A stretch of DNA of 64,000 nucleotides from Bradyrhizobium zhengyangense (GTDB lineage: Bacteria > Pseudomonadota > Alphaproteobacteria > Rhizobiales > Xanthobacteraceae). Below the pieces are notes generated by a model. It was not told the DNA's origin and did no database searches. It was given only the letters and a program-made list of their open reading frames with translations. This document shows positions 8,942 to 16,933 of this stretch, piece after piece. Numbering within the stretch: position 1 is the first letter of the stretch; every line of letters starts with the position of its first letter. A program made the translations under genes and the position numbers. The stretch spans positions 930,001 through 994,000 of the forward strand of contig NZ_JAKLUA010000001.1 of NCBI RefSeq assembly GCF_022012435.1, given 5' to 3'.

Positions 8942-9802
8942 TCAGCCTTCGGCAGACGCCTTGGCGTGTGCCTCGGAGGCTTCGAGCGCGGCGGCATGCA
9001 GGCTGCGCCGGCGCCAGATCGCGCCGACCAGCAGCACGACGACGACACCAAGCGCGCCGCAAAGATATTCGGCGCCCTCGCCGCCATGGGCGAATTGCGG
9101 CGGGATATGCAGAGTGCCGAGCATCCGGTCCAGCGAAACGCCAAACGGACCTTCCGAGAGCGAATGCAGCTTCGGCGCGATGCCGGGATCGGTCGCGATC
9201 ACCTCGCCAGCGATCCAGCCGAGCAGCGCCGCACCGGCCCAGACCAGAATCGGCAGTTTCGACAACAGCGCCATGATCAGCGCCGCACCGGCTACGATCA
9301 GCGGCACGCTGATGGCAAGGCCGAGGACCAGGAGCGGCACGCTGCCATTGGCGGCGGCGGCGACCGCGATGACATTGTCCAGACTCATGACGATGTCGGC
9401 GACGACGACGATCTGCACCGCCTGCCACAGATGTGAGGCGGACTCGACGTCCTCCTCCTCGTTCTCCGGCACCACCAGCTTTGCCGCGATCACGATCAGC
9501 GCCAGGCCGCCGACCAGCTTCAGGTACGGCAGCGCCATCAGGCTTGCGACGACGCCGGTGAAGATGATCCGCAGCAGGACGGCCGCGCCGGCGCCGAGCG
9601 CCATGCCCCACAGCCGATGCCGCGGCTTGAGGCCGCGGCAGGCAAGCGCGATCACCAGCGCGTTGTCGCCTGAGAGCAGGATGTTGATCCAGATGATCTT
9701 GCCGACCGCGATCCAGAAGGTCGGCTCAGCCATCTCATTGCGGAACTGGGTGAAGAATGCCCCGATCGTGGCGGGATCGAAGATCTGCCCGAGCCAGTTC
9801 AC
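8942..9802 (-). CDS. TerC family integral membrane protein
   Basis: A 286-residue polytopic protein of the TerC/YjbE family, whose members are implicated in metal (often manganese) efflux or metalation of secreted proteins. The two family signatures are clear: LLSGDNALVIAL near residues 42-53 with Asp46, and IVMSLDNVIAV near residues 137-147 with Asp142, each in a membrane segment. Seven or so hydrophobic segments are visible, with a charged loop PENEEEDVESA near residue 115. It converges on the heavy-metal efflux operon and lies downstream of ndk with a 34-base gap. The specific ion is unknown. Confidence 0.88.
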   Translation of the reverse strand: MNWLGQIFDPATIGAFFTQFRNEMAEPTFWIAVGKIIWINILLSGDNALVIALACRGLKPRHRLWGMALGAGAAVLLRIIFTGVVASLMALPYLKLVGGLALIVIAAKLVVPENEEEDVESASHLWQAVQIVVVADIVMSLDNVIAVAAAANGSVPLLVLGLAISVPLIVAGAALIMALLSKLPILVWAGAALLGWIAGEVIATDPGIAPKLHSLSEGPFGVSLDRMLGTLHIPPQFAHGGEGAEYLCGALGVVVVLLVGAIWRRRSLHAAALEASEAHAKASAEG

Positions 9803-9836
9803 AATGAGTCCCCTGTCGACTTAACCGATCGGCTGG

Positions 9837-10259
9837 TTAGCCGACGATCTCGTTGCCCGAGAAAAACTGCGCGATCTCGATCGCAGCGGTCTCCGGAGCA
9901 TCCGAGCCGTGAGCCGAGTTCTCGCCGATCGACTTGGCGTAGAGCTTGCGGATGGTGCCCTCGGCCGCCTTCGACGGATCGGTCGCACCCATGGCGTCTC
10001 GGTACTTGGCGATGGCGTTCTCGGCTTCCAGCACCTGAACCACGACCGGGCCCGAGGTCATGAACTCGACCAGTTCGCCGAAGAACGGACGGGCCTTGTG
10101 GACGGCGTAGAAGGTTTCGGCCTGTTCCTTGGTCATGCGGATGCGCTTCTGTGCAACGATGCGCAGGCCCGCCTTCTCGATCACGGCGTTCACGGCGCCG
10201 GTCAGGTTACGCGCGGTGGCGTCGGGCTTGATGATCGAGAAAGTGCGTTCGATGGCCAT
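9837..10259 (-). CDS. ndk: nucleoside-diphosphate kinase
   Basis: Transfers the gamma-phosphate from ATP to other nucleoside diphosphates through a phospho-histidine. It has the family's usual size, 140 residues. It begins with [11 protein letters not shown] and carries the signature [10 protein letters not shown] with the catalytic His at residue 117. The Kpn-loop region and Arg residues are in place ([19 protein letters not shown]). It is followed on the same strand by terC, 34 bases away, possibly co-transcribed. Nothing is odd about the gene. Confidence 0.97.
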   Translation of the reverse strand: MAIERTFSIIKPDATARNLTGAVNAVIEKAGLRIVAQKRIRMTKEQAETFYAVHKARPFFGELVEFMTSGPVVVQVLEAENAIAKYRDAMGATDPSKAAEGTIRKLYAKSIGENSAHGSDAPETAAIEIAQFFSGNEIVG

Positions 10260-10581
10260 GATCTTGTCCTTGAAGAGAAAAAGGGTCGTTCGGAGTTGCG
10301 GGGCTTATATCGGCGCCTTTGCGATCCGGCAAGCGAGTGCCGGAACGCCCCGAAGGGCGCTTCGCCGCGGGCGAAGACCTGAAATCCCGGCCGGATTCCA
10401 ACATGGATTACAACGATTTCACCCAGATGAACCCAATCTGAAGGCCCTGTCAGGGTTTGGTTCAGCCTCGCTGGCGTATCGTCAGCTCCATCGAAACCGA
10501 AGCCTTCTGACGAGGCGGACCGTTTCGGCGGCCTTTCCATCGACGCGATTGCCCCGCGCCGGCAGTTTTGAGGAGATCACG
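10260..10581. other. intergenic region between ndk and the 85-residue secreted peptide gene
   Basis: These 322 bases separate divergent genes and must hold both promoters. A CCCTG-T-CAGGG palindrome sits at 10445-10455. An AGGAG ribosome-binding site ends about 7 bases before the ATG at 10582. No convincing conserved coding frame or named promoter motif was seen. Confidence 0.4.
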
Positions 10582-10839
10582 ATGTTGAGGAAACTTTCGC
10601 TCGCTGCAGTCGCCGCGGTCGCCCTGGGGGCCGCACTCGCCCCCACCTCCGCCTCCGCTCACTGGCATGGCGGCTGGGGCTGGCATGGCGGCGGCTGGTA
10701 TCACGGCGGGGGCTGGGGCTGGGGCGGACCGCGCGTCTACGCTGCACCCGTCTCCTACGGTTACGGCGGCTGCTATGTGCGCCGGCTGGTCCCGACCCCC
10801 TGGGGACCCCGCTGGCGGCTGATCAACCGGTGCTACTGA
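10582..10839 (+). CDS. secreted Gly/His/Trp-rich small protein, unknown function
   Basis: An 85-residue protein. The ATG at 10582 is preceded by AGGAG at 10571 and starts a classic signal peptide (MLRKLSLAAVAAVALGAAL...SASA, cleavage near residue 26). The mature part opens HWHGGWGWHGGGWYHGGGWGWGG, then a Tyr/Gly/Pro section and ends with a short domain holding two Cys (CYVRRLVPTPWGPRW, RCY). Such GCRR-like and HGGGW peptides are common in rhizobia and are usually hypothetical. The His/Trp/Gly repeats could bind metal or surfaces; this is speculation. Two hairpins follow the gene. Longer upstream reading of the frame has no supported start. Confidence 0.75.
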   Translation: MLRKLSLAAVAAVALGAALAPTSASAHWHGGWGWHGGGWYHGGGWGWGGPRVYAAPVSYGYGGCYVRRLVPTPWGPRWRLINRCY

Positions 10840-10868
10840 GCCCGAACAACTCATTCCCTGACAACCCG

Positions 10869-10938
10869 AGGTACTGTTCCCCCCGCAGTACCTTCCAAGA
10901 GAGGCCCCGGTGATCCCCCCCCACCGGGGCCTTATCTT
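10869..10938 (+). terminator. tandem hairpins, second is a likely terminator
   Basis: Hairpin 1 spans 10869-10893: an 8-base stem (AGGTACTG/CAGTACCT) with a 9-base loop. Hairpin 2 spans 10902-10932: an 11-base GC-rich stem (AGGCCCCGGTG/CACCGGGGCCT) with a 9-base loop, followed by TATCTTT. The second has terminator form for the 85-residue peptide gene. Confidence 0.6.
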
Positions 10939-11064
10939 TGGGCAGATACAGCGAATTCATACAATTTTTACTAGAATCCCAGCCATCCCCAACGCTTGGC
11001 GAAACCATTTTGGGGGCCAATGACTTGGTACCGTGTCGTTACTTTGAACACTGGGAACCCTGAG

Positions 11065-11238
11065 ATGGCTGGCCTTTTTGCCGATGACAGCGAACAGATC
11101 GACCGGCGCACCAGCCGCTCCATCTGCGATGCCGTGGGCGAGCGGCTTCAGCAGAGCATGCGCCCCGAACCCCGGCTCCCGACGCATCTCGAGCAGCTCT
11201 TGAACGAGCTGAGGAAGCGTGACCTCGATCCGCACTGA
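11065..11238 (+). CDS. small acidic/basic protein, weakly NepR-like
   Basis: A 57-residue ORF taken from the ATG at 11065 (MAGLFADDSEQIDRR); the frame opens earlier at 10996 but that part is not protein-like. The core reads AVGERLQQSMRPEPRLPTHLEQLLNELRKRD. This resembles the pattern of NepR-type anti-sigma factors (IG..L......EPVPDRF..LL..L), with LP in place of VP. No transmembrane segment or signal is present. It sits 46 bases upstream of the ABC-F gene. No phyR, ecfG or sensor kinase gene is nearby, so NepR membership is only a hypothesis; it may be a lineage-specific hypothetical protein. The ribosome-binding site is weak. Confidence 0.55.
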   Translation: MAGLFADDSEQIDRRTSRSICDAVGERLQQSMRPEPRLPTHLEQLLNELRKRDLDPH

Positions 11239-11284
11239 CAAAAAATCGGGTTGCGTTTGATCCCGCCTGCGGTGACAAGGCCGC

Positions 11285-13150
11285 ATGCTCACCATCACCG
11301 ACCTCTCCGTCCGTCTCGCCGGACGCCTTCTGATCGACGACAGCTCTGTGCAGATCACGCCGGGCGCACGCGTCGGCATGGTCGGGCGCAACGGCACCGG
11401 CAAATCGACGCTATTCAAGGTGATCCGCGGCGAGCTTTCGGCCGAGCACGGCTCGGTGACCCTGCCGCCCCGCTGGCGTATCGGCAGTCTGGCGCAGGAA
11501 GCCCCGAACGGGCCCGAAAGCCTGATCTCGGTCGTGCTCAAGGCCGACCTCGAACGCGAAGCGCTGCTCACTGAGGCCGAGACCGCCACCGATCCGCACC
11601 GGATCGCCGAGATCCAGACGCGCCTCGTCGACATCGACGCCCATTCAGCGCCGAGCCGCGCCGCCGCAATTCTCTCGGGCCTCGGCTTTTCCGCCGCGGA
11701 CCAGCTGCGTCCCTGCGCCGAATTTTCCGGCGGCTGGCGTATGCGCGTCGCGCTCGCCGCGACGTTGTTCGCGGCCCCCGACCTTCTACTGCTCGACGAG
11801 CCCACCAACTATCTCGATCTCGAAGGCACGCTGTGGCTGGAAGATCATCTCGCGCACTACCCGCGCACGGTGATCGTGATCAGCCACGACCGCGACCTGC
11901 TTGAAAGCTCGGTCGACCAGATCCTGCATCTGGAGCGCGGCAAGCTCACGCTCTACAAGGGCGGCTACTCCTCTTTCGAGGAGCAGCGCGCCGCACGCGA
12001 GCTGCTCGATGCCAAGGCCGTCAAGCGGCAGGAGGCCGAACGCGCCCGCCTGCAGGCCTTCGTCGACCGTTTCAAGGCCAAGGCGTCCAAGGCGCGCCAG
12101 GCACAGTCTCGCGTGAAAATGCTGGAGCGGCTCAAGCCGATCACGGCGCTGGTGACCGAGGACGTCCGCGAGATCACCTTTCCGGCACCTGAGAAATTGC
12201 TATCGCCGCCAATCATCGCCGTCGACAACGTGTCCGTCGGCTACGATCCGGCAACGCCGGTGCTGAATCGCGTCACGCTGCGCATCGACAATGACGATCG
12301 CATCGCGCTGTTAGGTGCCAACGGCAACGGCAAGTCGACGCTGGTCAAGCTGCTCGCCGCGCGTCTTGCGCCCTTCTCCGGCAAGGTGACGCGCGCCGAC
12401 AAGCTGTCGATCGCCTATTTCGCGCAGCACCAGCTCGACGAGCTGAACGAGGACGCCTCGACCTACGACCACGTCCGCAAGCTGATGGGGAGCGATGCAC
12501 CCGAAGCCAAGGTCCGCGCACGCGCCGGCGCGATCGGCTTTTCCGGCAAGGCCGCCGACACCAAGGCGGGAAAGCTCTCGGGCGGCGAGAAAGCGCGGTT
12601 GCTGCTGGGGCTTGCCACCTTCTTCGGCCCCAACATGATCATCCTGGACGAGCCGACCAACCATCTCGACATCGACAGCCGCGCCGCGCTGGCCGAGGCC
12701 ATCAACGAGTTTCCCGGCGCGATCATCATGGTCTCGCACGACCGCTATCTGATCGAGGCCTGCGCCGACCAGCTCTGGATCGTCGCCGACCGCACCGTGA
12801 CCAATTACGACGGCGACCTCGACGAGTATCGGCGCCTGGTGCTGTCCGCGCGCAATGCGGAACCCGCTCAGCGCGAGCGCAGCGCTCAAATCGAAAAGCC
12901 TCAGCGTGTGAAATCAGACAATCGCGGCTCGCTGAAGAAACGCATCGCCGAAGCCGAGAGCGAGATCGCCCGGGTCACCGAGATCATCTCCAAGATCGAC
13001 ACCGCGCTCGCCCTCCCCGACATTTTCACGCGCGACCCCAAGCAGGCCGCGCAACTGTCGAAGGCGCGCGCCAACGCCGCCGACGCGCTGGCGCGGGCGG
13101 AGGAGCAGTGGCTGGAGGCGAGCGCACAGTTCGACGAGGCGGCCAGCTAG
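11285..13150 (+). CDS. ABC-F family ATPase (Uup/YheS-like)
   Basis: A 621-residue soluble protein with two ABC domains and no membrane segments, the ABC-F pattern of translation-associated ATPases. Domain 1 has Walker A GRNGTGKST near residues 34-42, signature FSGGWRMR near 147 and Walker B LLLLDEPTNYLDLE near 166. A basic linker (AKASKARQAQSRVKMLERL) is followed by domain 2 with Walker A GANGNGKST near 343, LSGGEKARL near 429 and IILDEPTNHLDID near 451. A coiled-coil C-terminal extension (about 540-621) resembles the Uup-type tail. It probably acts on the ribosome; which subfamily is uncertain. Confidence 0.9.
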   Translation: MLTITDLSVRLAGRLLIDDSSVQITPGARVGMVGRNGTGKSTLFKVIRGELSAEHGSVTLPPRWRIGSLAQEAPNGPESLISVVLKADLEREALLTEAETATDPHRIAEIQTRLVDIDAHSAPSRAAAILSGLGFSAADQLRPCAEFSGGWRMRVALAATLFAAPDLLLLDEPTNYLDLEGTLWLEDHLAHYPRTVIVISHDRDLLESSVDQILHLERGKLTLYKGGYSSFEEQRAARELLDAKAVKRQEAERARLQAFVDRFKAKASKARQAQSRVKMLERLKPITALVTEDVREITFPAPEKLLSPPIIAVDNVSVGYDPATPVLNRVTLRIDNDDRIALLGANGNGKSTLVKLLAARLAPFSGKVTRADKLSIAYFAQHQLDELNEDASTYDHVRKLMGSDAPEAKVRARAGAIGFSGKAADTKAGKLSGGEKARLLLGLATFFGPNMIILDEPTNHLDIDSRAALAEAINEFPGAIIMVSHDRYLIEACADQLWIVADRTVTNYDGDLDEYRRLVLSARNAEPAQRERSAQIEKPQRVKSDNRGSLKKRIAEAESEIARVTEIISKIDTALALPDIFTRDPKQAAQLSKARANAADALARAEEQWLEASAQFDEAAS

Positions 13151-13191
13151 CTTTGGCGACCGGCCGATTAGGCGTCCCGTTAAAATCTGAA

Positions 13192-13211
13192 AACAACCCC
13201 ATGCACAGTAG
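13192..13211 (+). repeat. dispersed 20-base element, copy 1
   Basis: This 20-base stretch, beginning AACAACCCCATGCACAG, recurs exactly at 61588-61607 in the same orientation, both times in intergenic DNA. One frame of each copy reads NNPMHS, and weaker similarity (GCCAGAC) continues downstream. It is probably a genus-specific dispersed repeat. Confidence 0.6.
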
Positions 13212-13261
13212 CCGAGGGATTTGCCAGACGAGGCCTGCACCTCGCGGCAAACCCTGATCGT

Positions 13262-13289
13262 GCAAAGAGGGCCAACCGGCCCTCTTTGC
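13262..13289. terminator. bidirectional terminator hairpin
   Basis: A perfect 12-base stem (GCAAAGAGGGCC/GGCCCTCTTTGC) with a 4-base AACC loop lies between the convergent ABC-F gene and the Cys-rich protein gene. The stem itself ends in A/T-rich bases on each side, so it can serve either strand. Confidence 0.7.
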
Positions 13290-13309
13290 TTGCTTAATGC
13301 TGATTCTGC

Positions 13310-16300
13310 TCAGCGAACCTTCTCCGGCTCCTTGCGGGGGGCGAAGGTGCCGCCCCGGGGCGGCGGGGTGACCCCGATATGCGGCGGGGGCGTCACGATG
13401 ATGCGCGGCGGCGGTTTCACGCCGATATTCGGCGGTGGCGGGGTCACCCCGATACGCGGCGGCGGAGTGATGCCGACGTGCGGAGGCGGCACGACGACGC
13501 CCTTGGGCGGAGGCACCACGACCGGCGGTGCCCTGATGATGGGCGGCGCGACGTGCGGCAAGGGTGCAGTCCCGACGCAGGCGCGACGGTTGGCGTCGGG
13601 ATGCTGGCCCGGCGGACAGCAGACGCCGTCAAGCGTCGCCTGGCTCGCGAGACAGCAGCCGCCGCCAGGCAGTTGCGTGTAGCCGGGGAAGCAGCCGGTT
13701 GCAGCCTGGCTGCCGCCGACACACTTCTGGCCGTCGAAGGTCTGTCCGGTCGGGCAGAAGCAGGCCGGCGCGGCTCCAGCGGCGACGATACCCGGCGACG
13801 ACGGACAACACTGCCCGTTCGCCTTCTGCACGGTATTGCTTGGGCAGGGCTGCTGCTGCATGCAGGCACCAGTCAGCGGGCTGGCGACCGTGCCGGCCGG
13901 ACAGCCCTGACAGCTCCCATCAGTCTGCGGCGTGGTGCCCGACGGACAGCAGATGCCGGTATTGCTGATCTGCTGTTGCGGACAGGACGGCAACCAGCTG
14001 TGCTGGCCGCAGCTCCCGTCAGCTTGCGGCGTCTCTCCCGCCGGACAGCACACGCCCGTTGAGGTCAGCTGGCCGACCGGGCAGACCTGCTGCTGGCCGC
14101 CGCAGCTGCCGTTGGCTTGCGGGAATTGGCCCTGCGGGCAGCATTGGCCCGAAATGGTCAGCTGCTGCGGCGGACATTGCTGCTGCTTGCAGCTGCCGTC
14201 CGGCTGCGGCGTCTGGCCCTGCGGGCAGCACTGGCCGGTCGAGGTCAATTGCTGCGGCGGACAGAAGTTCAGCGTTATGACGCACTCGCCGTTGGGCAAC
14301 GGTTTCTGACCTTGCGGGCAGCACTTGCCCGTCGAGGTCAGCTGCTGCGGCGGGCAGCCTCCCTGCTGCGGGCCGCAGACACCGAACGCGTTCGGCACCA
14401 TGCCGGCCGGGCAACATTGTGTGGTCGGGAATGCCAGCGAATCGCCCGAGCACAGCTCGTGACACTGGCCGTCGAGCCCGATCTGTTGGAGATGACCATT
14501 CGGTCCAGGCTGCGCACACATGTTCTCCTGTGGAGTCGACTCGCAGGTGTAGTCCGTCCACATGTCGCCGCCGTCGTGCTTGGCGGGGACCAGCGTGAAG
14601 CCGGCCATACACACCGCACCGGGTGGCTTGGGACAAAGACCGCCGGTCTGTGCATTGATTTGCGTGCCGTCGAAACAGGTGATGTCGGTGTAATCGATAT
14701 TGTTCGGATCCGGCGGCGGCATGGCGCCGAAGAAGCACATCGCGCTCGAAGCCGCATCGTTAGCGCCGTTCGCACACAACGACGTGCACTGGCCGCCGGG
14801 CCCCGGTGTTTGGAAGCTGGGGCAGCATTGCAAGCCGGGCTGCTGGCTGCTGCCAGGCGGGCAGATGCAGGGCTGACCCGGCAGGCAGGTGCAGCCATGC
14901 GATCCTGGCCACGGGCAGAACGGTCCGGCCGGCGGCAGCGGCAGTCCGATGCCGAAACCAAAGCCGGGATACCAGGGGCGCAGGATCGGCGGCAGGCGCA
15001 GCGTCACGCGCGCGCAGCCAAGCGGAATCGCGATGTCGCCGATCTGGCCGCGCGCGGCCGGATCGTCGAAGCGATCGTCCTTATCGATGAAATAGCTCGA
15101 CCACGGCGGCACGTTGGCGGGTGCAACCATTTCGACGCCATTGCCCTGCATGCCGTTGACATTGGCGGGGCCGCCGAGTGAAAGCCTCAGCGTGGTCGCG
15201 GTGTCGTTGGCGACACGCAAGCGCTCGCCGGTCGACCACAGGAAGCCGCCGCAACTCGTGCGGTCGATGGCACCATCGGCCGCGTATCGATATCCGATCG
15301 CGATGCCGCCATTGCCGTTGGTCATCTGCGCCGGGAAACCGATCGCGTACTGATCGGGCTGGGCCTGCCAGCGCGGTCCCGACGGATTGCCGGTTGAGAC
15401 CGGCGTGTAACGCAGCACGCGCGAAACGCCCTCCTGGGCAAGCGCGACCATGGCGTAGTCACCGGTCGGCGCGGCGCGCTCGGCGAGCAGCATGTTGCCG
15501 CGCGCATCGAACAGGATCTTGGAAATCTCGGTCGGCGCCAGGCTCGGCGGCACCGTAACCTCGATCCGCGGATCCTTGCCGAAGCTGCCACCGGCGATCG
15601 AGACCGACCACACCTGCAGGCCTTCCGTCACCGCGTAGTAAAGACGGCCGTCATGCACCGCGAGGCCGAACACCAGCCGCGCCGCCGGCGCGTAGCGCCA
15701 GGTCGCCGGATTTTCGGTCGAGAACGCGGGCGCAGTAATATCAAGCCGCATCGCAGGATTGTACGGAACCGGCTGCGCGCCGGCCGCCGGGCGGCCCTGC
15801 ACGCCATGATCAAAGCGGCCACGCTCGCTACCGTCGAGTCCGAATTGATGGATCATGCCGGTCGCGCGGTCGGCGACGAAGATCGACTGCGAAGCGCCAT
15901 CGAAGGCGAGCCCGCCGAGCGCGGGACCGGGATTGGCGGCGCCGTTGAGCGTGACATTGGCAAACAACTGCACCGCGCCGCTTGTGCCGTCGATGCGCCA
16001 GATCGAACCGGGACCGCCCGACGACGGACCGAACAGGCCGCTCATGAAGCTGGCATTCGCGGCGCCCTGCTGCACACGATCGGCCAAGCCATCGCCGTCC
16101 TTGTCAGGCACCACGATCGGCAGGCCGTAGGCGGATGTCGCCGCGACATAGATGTTTGGCGGGCTGGCATTGTCGAGCGTGATGCCGAACACCTGGCCGA
16201 CCTGTGCGGCCGTGGCCGCGAACGGCTTCGGCGCAGTCACAACTTGCGCCTGCGGCGGCCCGCCCATGCTCTGCAAATCGACGACGCGCACCGATACGCC

Positions 16301-16594
16301 GTTGGGATCGATATAGGTCTTGTCGAGCGGATTGACGCCAGGCGCCACCACCACCGGCGGCGTCACGCCGGAGAAACCGGTAAGCGCGGCATTGCCGTCG
16401 GCGACCACTTGCGCCAGCGCTGGCGCCGCGGCGGCAAGCGAGACCAGCAACGCAAGGAACACCGATCTGATCGTCCGCTTGAACCCGCGCGCCGGACGCT
16501 GACTGGCCGGATGAACCGCGCCCGTAACGGGACGAGCCCTGCTCCCGCTCATTGACTTCTTGAACATTGAATGATGTTCGGACGCCATGCGCAT
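13310..16594 (-). CDS. large secreted protein: propeller-like half, Cys-rich repeats, Pro-rich tail
   Basis: A 1094-residue exported protein of unknown function. The start is ATG 16594, preceded by GGAGG at a 5-base spacing; a longer frame to 16702 lacks support. A long n-region then a signal segment (FLALLVSLAAAAPALAQ) precedes residues of about 60-500 that look like a beta-propeller/sugar-dehydrogenase-like fold (GGLAFDGASQSIFVADRATG, RLYYAVTEGLQVWSV). From about residue 540 it turns Cys-rich: at least five near-identical units of about 26-30 residues with the form CPPQQLTSTGxCCPxGQxPQxDGSC. The C-terminal ~80 residues repeat PPPxIGVTPPP. It follows the type I secretion genes on the same strand. 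An envelope or extracellular structural/adhesive role is a guess. Confidence 0.8.
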   Translation of the reverse strand: MRMASEHHSMFKKSMSGSRARPVTGAVHPASQRPARGFKRTIRSVFLALLVSLAAAAPALAQVVADGNAALTGFSGVTPPVVVAPGVNPLDKTYIDPNGVSVRVVDLQSMGGPPQAQVVTAPKPFAATAAQVGQVFGITLDNASPPNIYVAATSAYGLPIVVPDKDGDGLADRVQQGAANASFMSGLFGPSSGGPGSIWRIDGTSGAVQLFANVTLNGAANPGPALGGLAFDGASQSIFVADRATGMIHQFGLDGSERGRFDHGVQGRPAAGAQPVPYNPAMRLDITAPAFSTENPATWRYAPAARLVFGLAVHDGRLYYAVTEGLQVWSVSIAGGSFGKDPRIEVTVPPSLAPTEISKILFDARGNMLLAERAAPTGDYAMVALAQEGVSRVLRYTPVSTGNPSGPRWQAQPDQYAIGFPAQMTNGNGGIAIGYRYAADGAIDRTSCGGFLWSTGERLRVANDTATTLRLSLGGPANVNGMQGNGVEMVAPANVPPWSSYFIDKDDRFDDPAARGQIGDIAIPLGCARVTLRLPPILRPWYPGFGFGIGLPLPPAGPFCPWPGSHGCTCLPGQPCICPPGSSQQPGLQCCPSFQTPGPGGQCTSLCANGANDAASSAMCFFGAMPPPDPNNIDYTDITCFDGTQINAQTGGLCPKPPGAVCMAGFTLVPAKHDGGDMWTDYTCESTPQENMCAQPGPNGHLQQIGLDGQCHELCSGDSLAFPTTQCCPAGMVPNAFGVCGPQQGGCPPQQLTSTGKCCPQGQKPLPNGECVITLNFCPPQQLTSTGQCCPQGQTPQPDGSCKQQQCPPQQLTISGQCCPQGQFPQANGSCGGQQQVCPVGQLTSTGVCCPAGETPQADGSCGQHSWLPSCPQQQISNTGICCPSGTTPQTDGSCQGCPAGTVASPLTGACMQQQPCPSNTVQKANGQCCPSSPGIVAAGAAPACFCPTGQTFDGQKCVGGSQAATGCFPGYTQLPGGGCCLASQATLDGVCCPPGQHPDANRRACVGTAPLPHVAPPIIRAPPVVVPPPKGVVVPPPHVGITPPPRIGVTPPPPNIGVKPPPRIIVTPPPHIGVTPPPRGGTFAPRKEPEKVR
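13330..13540 (-). repeat. Pro-rich tandem coding repeat in the Cys-rich protein tail
   Basis: Degenerate repeats encode PPPHVGITPPPRIGVTPPP-like units. The triplet-phased GC-rich repetition makes this stretch prone to length change. It is coding, not an independent element. Confidence 0.6.
13880..14400 (-). repeat. Cys-rich tandem coding repeats
   Basis: Five or six tandem units, each near 80-95 bases, encode CP..QLTSTG.CCP.G..PQ.DGSC. Units differ by point changes and by short linkers (KQQQ, GGQQQV, GQHSWLPS), indicating internal duplication. Each unit holds four Cys including an adjacent CC pair, which suggests small disulfide-linked knots. Confidence 0.75.
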
Positions 16595-16933
16595 GCCAGC
16601 CTCCACAGTACGAGCACGTGACGATAACGGAGGTGTTGAGAGCCCGAATTGATCCAGCGCAACGCAAGCGCCCCGATCAATCGGTCCGCAATTGAGCATC
16701 ACTCGAAAGCTAAACGACTAAATCGCGGGAGATTTGCTGATGTGGTTTCGCCGATGGCTCTTTCATCCGGCGCCACGCATAAATCATCTCAATTGGGAAC
16801 AGACATCACCAATTGCTGTCGCAATGCTCACAATCGCAATCATCGGCACTCGCTGAGACCCGCCTCTCGGGCCGCTGCGGGAGCGCCCTGGAGCCGCGAC
16901 ACAACCTATTGAAATAGCTATAGCTTGGCGAAG

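Noticed and set aside
9822..9839. TAACC/GGTTA inverted repeat between ndk and terC
   Set aside because: The arms are only 5 bases and one arm includes the ndk stop codon; this is likely chance.
13330..14400. Possible CRISPR or satellite array
   Set aside because: Repeats are in coding phase, degenerate and contiguous, with no constant repeat-spacer pattern.
14117..15181. 354-codon plus-strand frame
   Set aside because: It is the complement of the Cys-rich protein gene and has no start signal.
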